Of a DNA stretch of 7,361 nucleotides, positions 1 through 5,382 are shown piece after piece (the stretch's first letter is position 1; each line of letters begins with the position of its first letter). The DNA is from Candidatus Heimdallarchaeota archaeon (GTDB lineage Archaea; Asgardarchaeota; Heimdallarchaeia; Heimdallarchaeales; Heimdallarchaeaceae), in NCBI GenBank assembly GCA_023135215.1, contig JAGLTP010000701.1:1-7361 (forward strand), given 5' to 3'. A model generated the notes under the pieces. That model was not told where the DNA came from. It did no database searches and was given only the letters and a program-made list of their open reading frames with translations. Made by a program: the position numbers and the translations under genes.

Positions 1-1005
1 TTGATCTATTGCTATCGGATCTTTTGAATAGAAGATTCCTACGTCAGGCACAAGTAAATGTCCTCCTGTTGTTGCACAATCACAATGAGCTGTAATATCA
101 ATTGCAATATTGATATATCGAATCCTTTCTTCTCCAATACCTTCAACTACTCCAGCAGCATTATCCATCATACGTTCGACTTGTTCTAAGCTTGGAATTC
201 GTTTCTTAAGAGCAAAAATTCTCTTTTCTTCAATTTCCTCTGGTTTGATACCATGATGGCATTTAGCAAAGCACATTATGCAACCAATACAATTATCAGC
301 ATCATGAACAATCTTATTATTTTCATCTAAAGATAAACATTGAGTTGGACAAATACGAATACATTTTCCACATCCTGTGCAATTGTCTGGATTTTTTACG
401 TAGATATTTTCTCCTCCACCAAAATGGGCTCCACCTTTGCCTTGAACACCTACACATCCAATTCCAAGTTGCTTTAAGGCTCCACCGAAGCCTGCTCCTC
501 CATGTCCTTTGAATCTAGCAACGATAAGTACTTTATCAGCCATCCTCAAGCCCATTGCTAAATCTACATTCTTAATGTACTTACCTTTCTCATTTGGAAC
601 CATAAAAACATCTGTTCCAACTGTACCATCATCCATGATTACTGTAGAGTTCAAAGTGCTTGAATTAAAACCATGTCTGTTGCCTACTGCAAGAAAACCA
701 GGGCCATTAGCCATTGTAAATTCCTTGTTATTTTCATCCCAACCTAATCCAACACCTTCACAAACCCAAGGAATTCCTCCAGCTTCTCTAACTAAATCCA
801 CGATTCTTCTAATATACATTGGACGCAAATGTCGAGTCTGATTTCTAGAACCAAAATGTGTCTTGATTGCTACAATATCATTTTCTTCTATCCAATCTTT
901 AAGGTTAATTTCCTCATGATTCCAGAGCAGAGTAAGTCTATCGATAAGAGAGAAACCCTCATCTAAATCATCTGTATTAACCATATATACTTTTGATTTT
1001 TTCAT
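1..1005 (-). CDS. DUF362-family iron-sulfur protein with two ferredoxin-type 4Fe-4S motifs (C-terminus cut off by window edge)
   Basis: The frame is open from ATG at 1005 to the left edge: 335 codons, no stop. The N-terminal two thirds carries marks of DUF362 (COG2768-type uncharacterised Fe-S centre proteins): K48-T-H-F-G52, and a glycine-rich stretch at 165-181 starting FKGHGG and ending in KQLG. Two cluster motifs follow: C209-x2-C212-x2-C215-x3-C219-P and C239-x2-C242-x2-C245-x3-C249. The second has His250 where the usual proline would be. No signal peptide or membrane helix is seen, so the protein is probably cytoplasmic. Family members are usually about 370 residues, so little is missing. 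Known of the family: redox or Fe-S proteins of undefined substrate. It follows the cysteine-rich gene at 1057-1761 with a 51-base gap. There is no SD, but a TATA box about 30 bases before the ATG fits a leaderless or short-leader mRNA. Family assignment is firm; function is unknown. Confidence 0.9.
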   Translation of the reverse strand, partial: MKKSKVYMVNTDDLDEGFSLIDRLTLLWNHEEINLKDWIEENDIVAIKTHFGSRNQTRHLRPMYIRRIVDLVREAGGIPWVCEGVGLGWDENNKEFTMANGPGFLAVGNRHGFNSSTLNSTVIMDDGTVGTDVFMVPNEKGKYIKNVDLAMGLRMADKVLIVARFKGHGGAGFGGALKQLGIGCVGVQGKGGAHFGGGENIYVKNPDNCTGCGKCIRICPTQCLSLDENNKIVHDADNCIGCIMCFAKCHHGIKPEEIEEKRIFALKKRIPSLEQVERMMDNAAGVVEGIGEERIRYINIAIDITAHCDCATTGGHLLVPDVGIFYSKDPIAIDQ

Positions 1006-1017
1006 AAAGATGTGAAA

Positions 1018-1032
1018 AATAAGTTACTTATT
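1018..1032. promoter_or_regulatory. 15-base palindrome, candidate operator of the DUF362 gene
   Basis: AATAAGT-T-ACTTATT is a perfect inverted repeat with 7-base arms and one central base. It lies between the TATA box (1034-1041) and the ATG at 1005, covering the likely transcription start, which is where archaeal repressors often bind. On the coding strand it is followed directly by more T residues. It could therefore also act as a weak terminator for the upstream gene, although a T-tract alone usually suffices in archaea. The sequence is AT-rich, so chance symmetry cannot be excluded. Confidence 0.4.
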
Positions 1033-1033
1033 A

Positions 1034-1041
1034 ATTTATAC
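1034..1041 (-). promoter_or_regulatory. TATA box of the DUF362 gene
   Basis: On the minus strand this reads GTATAAAT, 28-36 bases before the ATG at 1005. It suggests that the DUF362 gene can be transcribed on its own as well as by read-through from the gene at 1057-1761. Confidence 0.5.
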
Positions 1042-1056
1042 GTTCTTGAACTTCTT

Positions 1057-1761
1057 CTAGATATTTTCAGGTAGCTCTATTGCGATTTTACAGACTTCTC
1101 CATCATTCATAACGGTTTCAAGAACTTCCACTTCTACTGGTTGTTGTAAGATCTCTTCCCACATTCCTTTGTAAAATCCTGCTCCACAATAACAGTGATA
1201 CAATGGTAATTCATTATCTAGAGTGTCCATTGCTTCTCTTATTCTTGGGCAATGGCAGTAAATAGCTCTCTTCTTAGCTGGATCTGATTCCTCAAACCAA
1301 TCTTTAACAAAAGCGCTCTTAGGAATCTTTGTAGCAATTATCTTATTTCCTTCAAGTTTTCCAGCCATTCCCATACTCCTCTTAATTACTTCTTGTTTAT
1401 ATTTATCTTCAAGCATTAATTTTTCATCAATGAAGATTTCAAATTCTTCTTGCATCTTCTGATGGATTAACTTCAAATCCTTTGTTTCTGCATACAACTT
1501 CTTGAGATCTTGTAAATTCGCTCTTGGATATTGGCAAGCACATCCAGTCATAATAGTTATTTTCTTCTCTTCGTCAACAAAAGAATCAAGCTTAGCTAAA
1601 GCTTGCTTTGTCCACTGAAAAACTTCTTCACGGTCTGTCTTAGAGGAAATTTTTTCACTTCCTAGAAGTATTTCATCACGTATTTTTTCTCCAACTTCAT
1701 CATCTAAACACATAGAAAAAACTCTTAGCCAGTATTTATCAAAATCAAATTCATCAGACAC
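1057..1761 (-). CDS. Cysteine-rich protein with three CxC motifs and a V4R/ATC-hydrolase-like C-terminus
   Basis: A soluble protein of about 234 residues. Numbered from GTG 1761, it has three CxC pairs: C74-A-C76, C169-H-C171-P and C190-Y-C192-G-A-G. Single cysteines are C18 and C224. The tail from about 188 (HCYCGAGFYKGMWE, then VEVEVLET and a cysteine-containing final strand) follows the pattern of 4-vinyl-reductase (V4R) and L-2-amino-thiazoline-4-carboxylate hydrolase-like domains, which are ligand-binding or sulfur-related. The middle (about 80-130) is charged and helical. The cysteines suggest metal or Fe-S binding; this is inferred. Two in-frame GTGs (1767 and 1761) could start it. GGAG at 1770-1773 is 2 bases from the first and 8 from the second, so 1761 is preferred. 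It lies directly upstream of the DUF362 iron-sulfur gene in the same direction, a possible functional pair. It may belong to a named DUF (DUF6144-like), but I cannot confirm that. Confidence 0.8.
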   Translation of the reverse strand: MSDEFDFDKYWLRVFSMCLDDEVGEKIRDEILLGSEKISSKTDREEVFQWTKQALAKLDSFVDEEKKITIMTGCACQYPRANLQDLKKLYAETKDLKLIHQKMQEEFEIFIDEKLMLEDKYKQEVIKRSMGMAGKLEGNKIIATKIPKSAFVKDWFEESDPAKKRAIYCHCPRIREAMDTLDNELPLYHCYCGAGFYKGMWEEILQQPVEVEVLETVMNDGEVCKIAIELPENI

Positions 1762-1769
1762 ATACACAA

Positions 1770-1773
1770 CTCC
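1770..1773 (-). promoter_or_regulatory. Shine-Dalgarno GGAG that decides the GTG start
   Basis: GGAG on the minus strand leaves 8 bases to the GTG at 1761 but only 2 to the GTG at 1767. The ATG between them (1763-1761) is out of frame. This supports 1761 as the true start of the cysteine-rich protein. Confidence 0.5.
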
Positions 1774-1816
1774 AGTTTTAATTAAACTTCATTATCTAAT
1801 TAATTGTGTTTGAAAT

Positions 1817-1824
1817 TATTTATA
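1817..1824 (-). promoter_or_regulatory. TATA box of the cysteine-rich protein gene
   Basis: The minus strand reads TATAAATA, followed by further AT-rich sequence. It lies about 56-63 bases before the GTG at 1761, implying a leader of about 30 bases. That agrees with this gene having a Shine-Dalgarno sequence, unlike its leaderless-looking neighbours. Confidence 0.5.
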
Positions 1825-1864
1825 TGTATTAATAAACTCTAGTCTATGATGCTTTCAAACCTAA

Positions 1865-2059
1865 TCCAGTCATCTAAATACACCTTCTTTGGTTCTTGAA
1901 AGATGGAAATCACAATTAGATTCTTGCTTTGAACTAGATGAAGAATCTGATCGTTTAAGTGTCTTTAATCTTATAGGTCATCCTTCTTGCATAGGTCAAG
2001 CTTACAGGCTTAAGGTGCTAGAGTATTTGATTTTATACATTAAATCTAAAAAATATTAA
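1865..2059 (+). pseudogene. Possible remnant of an ArsR-type HTH regulator N-terminus
   Basis: One frame is open for 64 codons between stops at 1862 and 2057, with no ATG or GTG; the only candidate start is TTG at 1889. The translation looks protein-like rather than random: an acidic helix (FELDEESDRLS) is followed by VFNLIGHP and, six residues later, RLKVLEYLI. ArsR-family regulators typically have a string like F-x-A-L-G-H-P-x-R-L-x-I-L-E-Y-L here. The fragment fits if about six codons are extra, and the ATAGGTCA repeats lie exactly 18 bases apart at that place. The recognition helix that should follow is missing, as the frame stops after IKSKKY. I read it as a decayed regulator that once lay next to the methyltransferase. 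A chance open frame or a small intact gene remains possible. Confidence 0.3.
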
Positions 2060-2124
2060 TTTGCAAAGATGGAAAACCTTGAGACAATTATAAAGAAAAG
2101 TATAGAAATTAATGAGTAAAATTC

Positions 2125-2138
2125 TTTAAGAACTTAAA
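2125..2138. promoter_or_regulatory. Short inverted repeat and TATA-like sequence before the methyltransferase
   Basis: TTTAAG-AA-CTTAAA has 6-base arms and a 2-base spacer. It lies 16-29 bases before the ATG at 2154. Its TTTAAGAA half is at the right distance to act as a weak TATA box for a leaderless transcript. TTATAAAG at 2088-2095 is a better TATA match but would give a leader of about 35-40 bases with no SD. Confidence 0.3.
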
Positions 2139-2153
2139 CAATTGAATAAAATA

Positions 2154-2873
2154 ATGTCCAAAAGGAAACGTTCACTCTGGATACAAACTAAAAAAACTCG
2201 GGGAGAAGTTTTTTACCAAAAAATTCCTAAAATTGGTGCGATTTTTTATGAGAAACTAATGGACAGTGAAATGATAAGAATCCAGATAGAAGAAATAACA
2301 AAAGAGATTCTATCTAAAGTTAAGACTGGTAAGATACTGGATGTTGGTATTGGACCAGGTAGATTATTACAGAGAATCCATAAATTGAATCCCAAACTTA
2401 AACTCTACGGGTTAGATTTATCCAAATCAATGTATAATCGAGCGAAAAAAAATCTTGAAGGTCTTGAAATTGAGCTTTTACATTGTAACATAACGAAAAC
2501 TGAATTTGATTCTAACTACTTTGATCTAGTAACCTGTACTGGGAGCTTTTATCTTTGGGATCAACCGATAAGAGGCTTAAATGAAATCCATAGAATCTTA
2601 AAAAATAACAGTTCAGCTCTACTATTTGAAACATATACTGATTATAATGAGGTTATGTTCAAGAAATCTCTTCAAGAAAATCTGAAAAAGATAAAACCAC
2701 ATAAAAGACCAGTAGCTAAGAGACTCTTAAATAAACAATTGAAAATAACTTATACTTTGAGCGAAGTGGAAGAGATTCTGAGTAAAAGTACTTTTTCAAA
2801 AAATTATTCAATTGAAAAAACTGTTCTCTCGAACTTACCAATATGGTTAAAAATCTCTTTAATCAAGATTTAA
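2154..2873 (+). CDS. Class I SAM-dependent methyltransferase
   Basis: Residue numbers are from ATG 2154, giving 239 residues. A TTG at 2142 would add four residues; neither start has an SD, and ATG is preferred. The Rossmann methyltransferase motifs are clear: motif I at 61-70 (ILDVGIGPGR, SAM-binding glycine loop), an acidic residue for the SAM ribose at D88 in LYGLDLS, motif II at 123-133 (FDLVTCTGSFY), and the motif III region with RILKNN and a following strand at 147-159. The fold is of the Methyltransf_11/UbiE-like type (COG2226). The first 35 residues are strongly basic and the C-terminal third (160-239) is lysine-rich and specific to this protein, so the substrate cannot be named; a small molecule is the usual case. 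No membrane segment is seen. It is a single gene, with a possible regulator remnant upstream and a convergent neighbour one base past its stop. Confidence 0.85.
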   Translation: MSKRKRSLWIQTKKTRGEVFYQKIPKIGAIFYEKLMDSEMIRIQIEEITKEILSKVKTGKILDVGIGPGRLLQRIHKLNPKLKLYGLDLSKSMYNRAKKNLEGLEIELLHCNITKTEFDSNYFDLVTCTGSFYLWDQPIRGLNEIHRILKNNSSALLFETYTDYNEVMFKKSLQENLKKIKPHKRPVAKRLLNKQLKITYTLSEVEEILSKSTFSKNYSIEKTVLSNLPIWLKISLIKI

Positions 2874-2874
2874 C

Positions 2875-3609
2875 TCACAAATCATACTCCTCTTCAGCTA
2901 ATGGTAATATCATCTGTACTTTGGGATCATATCTATGTCCTACTGATTCATTTCTGAGTAGCAAAAGTTTGAGTTCTTTAGAGATTGGATGATCACCTAG
3001 AGACAATATTGCTTCACCTTTCTCTCTGTTAACTCCAGATAATGCTTGTGATTTAATAACTGTACGCAATAATTTGCTTCCTTTTACAGTAAAACTATTC
3101 GATTCAGTGTATTGTACTTTGGTATCTAATTTTCTAATTTCAAGTGAGAGAACTTCTTGATTTTCATGTTTTAAACTGCAAATTTGAGTGTGTTTAGTTT
3201 CTTCAAAAATTATATCAGCTACGAATTTTGGATAACCCCAAAACTCTATCCCTTCAGCACAAGAATCTTCAGTTGAAACTGGGAGATGTATGACATAAGT
3301 TCCCTGATATTTTTTCTTTTTATCTTTGAAGATTACAGGAAAACCTATCCTTAATTCATTGTAAGGTTCAATATTAGCTAATTTTCTGTATTCGAATGCA
3401 ATAATAAAAATAAGAGAAATACCTGGAAAGGGTTTTACAAGCTTGAGTTTCTTTGAAGGAAGATATTTCTTTAGTTTCCTTGCTGAAGCTGGAAAAAATG
3501 CAGTCATTCTAAGGAAATCAAAGTATTTTACTGGGAACTCAAATTCTTCCCCTTCAAATTCTATATGCTTGTATTCAAAATTGTTGAAAAAATCTTTATC
3601 CAAGCTCAT
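2875..3609 (-). CDS. Acetoacetate decarboxylase superfamily protein with altered active site
   Basis: At 244 residues it matches the clostridial acetoacetate decarboxylase in length, and the C-terminus (ILPLAEEEYDL) aligns closely with it. The Schiff-base region is EFWGYPKF: Lys128 corresponds to catalytic Lys115 of the clostridial enzyme, but the neighbouring Lys116, which lowers its pKa, is Phe129 here. Glu85 in YNELRIGFPV matches Glu76. By eye, Arg29 and Glu61 have no equivalents. The superfamily is known to include members that do aldolase, dehydratase or hydrolase chemistry on oxo-acids, so plain acetoacetate decarboxylation is doubtful. No signal peptide or membrane helix is present, so it is cytoplasmic. 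The ATG at 3609 has no SD but has a T/A-rich box 22-33 bases upstream, a leaderless pattern. It is divergent from the membrane protein at 3707, with a shared inverted repeat between them. Family is confident; reaction is unknown. Confidence 0.85.
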   Translation of the reverse strand: MSLDKDFFNNFEYKHIEFEGEEFEFPVKYFDFLRMTAFFPASARKLKKYLPSKKLKLVKPFPGISLIFIIAFEYRKLANIEPYNELRIGFPVIFKDKKKKYQGTYVIHLPVSTEDSCAEGIEFWGYPKFVADIIFEETKHTQICSLKHENQEVLSLEIRKLDTKVQYTESNSFTVKGSKLLRTVIKSQALSGVNREKGEAILSLGDHPISKELKLLLLRNESVGHRYDPKVQMILPLAEEEYDL

Positions 3610-3624
3610 AATATCTACTTAGTA

Positions 3625-3680
3625 TTTGAGAATAAAAAATTTGTGTGAATGTATTAGGATAGTCTTTTATAATTCTCAAA
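3625..3680. promoter_or_regulatory. Divergent promoter with a 9-base inverted repeat, one arm per gene
   Basis: TTTGAGAAT (3625-3633) and ATTCTCAAA (3672-3680) are perfect inverted copies separated by 38 bases. Read in each gene's own direction, both genes have the same ATTCTCAAA directly after a T/A-rich TATA-like box: TTTTTTATTCTCAAA before the decarboxylase-like gene and TTTTATAATTCTCAAA before the membrane protein gene. The arms end 15 and 26 bases before the respective start codons. This points to a shared regulator or shared core-promoter element for the divergent pair. Confidence 0.5.
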
Positions 3681-3691
3681 GAGGTAAATGA

Positions 3692-3697
3692 GGGAGG
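3692..3697 (+). promoter_or_regulatory. Strong Shine-Dalgarno GGGAGG before the four-helix membrane protein
   Basis: The purine-rich stretch GGGAGG leaves 9 bases to the ATG at 3707 and confirms that start. It is the strongest SD in the window. The TATA-like TTTATAATT at 3666-3674 would start transcription at about 3692-3697, so the SD would lie at the very 5' end of the mRNA unless another start site is used. Confidence 0.7.
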
Positions 3698-3706
3698 AAG
3701 AAAGAA

Positions 3707-4147
3707 ATGAATACGGTTCAAGAAAGAGATTCCAAAAAAGTATCGAATATTATAGTTAACATTTCCACAATTATTGGTGCTGCGCTTGGTGTATTATATA
3801 TTCTTATTCTATTGGCAGCTTTCAACGTATTGAGTTTGCCTTTAATAACAGATAATTTCTCTGCATTTGTTGGATTAGCAATATTTGGTCTTGCTATGTG
3901 TATGACTGTTTATCCTATCAGAGCATCTTTGCAGAAAGACTTTAAGTGGCTGAGTGTGCTCACAATTTCTGCAATTATCTTAGGAACATTAGCTGGAGCA
4001 GAAGTAATTTTGGTTATTCTAGCAGATCAAGGAATAATAGCAGGTATTCCAGGAATCACAACATATCCAAATGCATTCATTATATTTTCAGTAATTGTGT
4101 TTGTAAAATGGATATCAGCAACTGCTCACTTATTTATCAAATTCTAA
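3707..4147 (+). CDS. Small four-helix integral membrane protein of unknown function
   Basis: I do not recognise a family. The 146 residues contain four hydrophobic segments at about 14-38, 50-69, 82-106 and 121-143. A short charged N-terminus (RDSKK) precedes the first, and the loop at 71-81 between helices 2 and 3 is basic (R72, K77, K80). By the positive-inside rule, both termini and this loop would face the cytoplasm. Glu99 and Asp107 lie within or at the edge of helix 3, and a Gly/Pro-rich loop (GIIAGIPGITTYP) separates helices 3 and 4. There are no cysteine pairs, transporter signatures or His clusters. The strong SD and conventional ATG support a real, translated gene. It is divergent from the decarboxylase-like gene and shares a promoter element with it, so a role in the same condition, for example moving or sensing a related small molecule, is possible but purely inferred. 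Confidence 0.75.
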   Translation: MNTVQERDSKKVSNIIVNISTIIGAALGVLYILILLAAFNVLSLPLITDNFSAFVGLAIFGLAMCMTVYPIRASLQKDFKWLSVLTISAIILGTLAGAEVILVILADQGIIAGIPGITTYPNAFIIFSVIVFVKWISATAHLFIKF

Positions 4148-4168
4148 AATAAAAAAAGAAAGAGGAAT
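4148..4168 (-). terminator. T-rich terminator of the membrane-anchored linker protein gene
   Basis: On the minus strand, just after the stop at 4169-4171, the sequence is CTCTTTC followed by seven T residues and ATTTT. This is a typical hairpin-free archaeal termination signal. It sits in the 21-base convergent spacer and resembles the spacer at 6286-6311. Confidence 0.55.
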
Positions 4169-5275
4169 TTAGAAGTTCAATGCTTGAATTTTCCCAAGAT
4201 ACTTGACGACAGTACCATATAATCCAATAATCGTACCTATGCCTGAGTAGACAAACATAACGTATTTGTGCCATTTTGATAAATTGAAACCGAACATTGC
4301 TTCGTATTTTCTTTTGTATATCCTCATAGGAACATTTACCGCTTTCAGAACAGTGTAGTTTTGTTCGAATTCTATCCGTAGAACATTCATAACATCAGTG
4401 GTCCATCTAGTAGGTGTTATGTAAAATTCTACAATAATCTCTTCATCTTCTGGATTGAAATAAATTGTTCTTTGAGCAGGAGCAATTACAGCTACATTTC
4501 CAATTGCAATAGGTCTAACAATCAAGCCCCCTTCAGCTAATCCACTTATCCTAGTAGTCGCTTCTACTACTTTTTCACCTAGTTTTGAGACTGTAAGAGA
4601 GAAATACTCTGCTTCTTTCTTATCTAATTCCAAATCCCTTAAAGCAAGTTCTTCTTCGAACTCTTCAGCTCTAATCAATGTAATCTTTAGTCTGAAGACC
4701 TCTTCTAAACACATATTCTTAGGTAATTGAATGGAAAGGTCACGTGAATGTCCTTGTTCTTCAACAATTACAGGTTTAGCTTCATCTACAATTTCTCGCT
4801 CAGCTTCAACAGCAAGTACAGGTTTAGATTCTTCATACAACTCAACTTCTTCTTCATCAGCCATCTCGGGTTCCCAAGTGTCATCCTTTTTCTCAGGTGG
4901 TGGACCACCTCCAGTAAGAGCATCTGCATATACTTTTTCGGTGTATTCGTCATCGGGGAATGCTTCTATATCTGTAGGATCTTTTGCTCTTTCCCTTCTT
5001 GAAACCATCTTTTCTCTTTTCTTTGCTTTTGGTTTTTCATCATATTCGTCTTCATCATATGGTTCAGATGAAGCTACCGGAGAAGGTGCAGGCATACCAG
5101 CCATTGTTCTTCTGTCTTTTCTTTTCTCTAGTCTAGATAAGATGGGTCTTGACCTAGGACGTATTATCCTATCACCAAAATCGATCTTTCTTGCAGATAT
5201 ACTTATGATTATTGCTAAAACACCTGTTAGAAACAGCACAATAGCAGCAATCAACCAACCTAAATTTCCAGCCAT
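4169..5275 (-). CDS. Membrane-anchored protein with charged disordered linker and beta-rich domain
   Basis: No family recognised. Order along 368 residues: a hydrophobic anchor at 6-28, followed by a strongly basic stretch (RK, RPRSRP, KRKDRR); a low-complexity linker at about 58-180 rich in Asp, Glu, Lys and Pro with a GGGPPP turn at 122-127, probably disordered; a Glu-rich helix at about 200-224; a beta-rich domain at about 225-320; and a second hydrophobic segment at about 338-358. No positive charge precedes the first helix and many follow it, so the linker and beta domain should face the cytoplasm. The beta domain (pattern: glycine-ended strands, then RTIYFNPEDEE and VEFYITPTRW) looks like a beta-sandwich adaptor, without catalytic signatures. 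That suggests a scaffold or interaction protein at the membrane; this is inference. ATG 5275 is preceded by GGTG and a weak AT-rich box. It is divergent from the nitrilase gene. Confidence 0.8.
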   Translation of the reverse strand: MAGNLGWLIAAIVLFLTGVLAIIISISARKIDFGDRIIRPRSRPILSRLEKRKDRRTMAGMPAPSPVASSEPYDEDEYDEKPKAKKREKMVSRRERAKDPTDIEAFPDDEYTEKVYADALTGGGPPPEKKDDTWEPEMADEEEVELYEESKPVLAVEAEREIVDEAKPVIVEEQGHSRDLSIQLPKNMCLEEVFRLKITLIRAEEFEEELALRDLELDKKEAEYFSLTVSKLGEKVVEATTRISGLAEGGLIVRPIAIGNVAVIAPAQRTIYFNPEDEEIIVEFYITPTRWTTDVMNVLRIEFEQNYTVLKAVNVPMRIYKRKYEAMFGFNLSKWHKYVMFVYSGIGTIIGLYGTVVKYLGKIQALNF

Positions 5276-5294
5276 AACGCATAATCACCACAGT

Positions 5295-5302
5295 TTTTAA
5301 TA
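5295..5302 (-). promoter_or_regulatory. Weak TATA-like box of the membrane-anchored linker protein gene
   Basis: The minus strand reads TATTAAAA, 20-27 bases before the ATG at 5275. The position suits a near-leaderless transcript, but the match is poor in such AT-rich sequence. Confidence 0.3.
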
Positions 5303-5355
5303 AGTATATTGGAGTGATTGGAAGCAAATGAGGTATTAATAACAGAATGAAGTTT

Positions 5356-5362
5356 TTTATAT
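5356..5362 (+). promoter_or_regulatory. TATA box of the nitrilase gene, which decides its start
   Basis: TTTATAT, preceded by further T residues, lies 21-27 bases before the ATG at 5383. That predicts transcription starting at or very near that ATG. An in-frame ATG at 5347 lies upstream of the box and would not be in the mRNA. The two signals together support 5383 as the true start and a leaderless message. Confidence 0.5.
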
Positions 5363-5382
5363 CAAATTATTTCCTTCTAGTC

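Larger units (their letters stand above)
1762..2153. other. Long intergenic region between divergent genes
   Basis: This 392-base stretch separates the leftward cysteine-rich gene from the rightward methyltransferase. The left third holds SD and TATA signals for the leftward gene and AT palindromes (TTTAATTAAA at 1777-1786, AATTAATT at 1798-1805). The middle holds the open stretch described at 1865-2059, which includes an 8-base inverted repeat (1918-1925 with 1941-1948) and an 8-base direct repeat ATAGGTCA (1973-1980 and 1991-1998). The right end holds a TATA-like sequence (TTATAAAG, 2088-2095) and a short inverted repeat just before the methyltransferase. No tRNA-like cloverleaf or T-loop motif is seen. 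Confidence 0.6.

Noticed and set aside
509..841. Plus-strand open frame opposite the DUF362 gene
   Set aside because: It lies wholly within a well-supported Fe-S protein gene and its translation has no domain features.
1777..1805. AT-only palindromes TTTAATTAAA and AATTAATT before the cysteine-rich gene
   Set aside because: Short all-AT palindromes are expected by chance at this base composition.
1918..1948. Hairpin AGATTCTT ... AAGAATCT with a 15-base loop
   Set aside because: Only 8 AT-rich pairs inside a possible coding remnant, with no T-tract after it; not convincing as a terminator or riboswitch.
2069..2119. 16-codon open frame starting ATG just upstream of the methyltransferase
   Set aside because: It has no SD and is too short to judge. 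It could be the tail of the decayed regulator or chance; it is not counted as a gene.
1768..2141. Possible tRNA or other structured RNA in the long intergenic gap
   Set aside because: No T-loop consensus, no acceptor-stem pairing and no GC-rich block, which structured RNAs usually show in AT-rich archaea.
3946..4152. Overlapping plus-strand frame inside the four-helix protein gene
   Set aside because: Ser/Asn/Arg-rich translation without an SD; it is a frame-shifted shadow of the membrane protein.
4731..5300. Long plus-strand open frame (about 189 codons) opposite the membrane-anchored linker protein
   Set aside because: Its serine-rich composition is the mirror of the Asp/Glu/Lys-rich linker codons on the minus strand. 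The minus frame has a membrane anchor, a domain and a terminator. The nested plus-strand frame at 4748-5002 is rejected on the same grounds.
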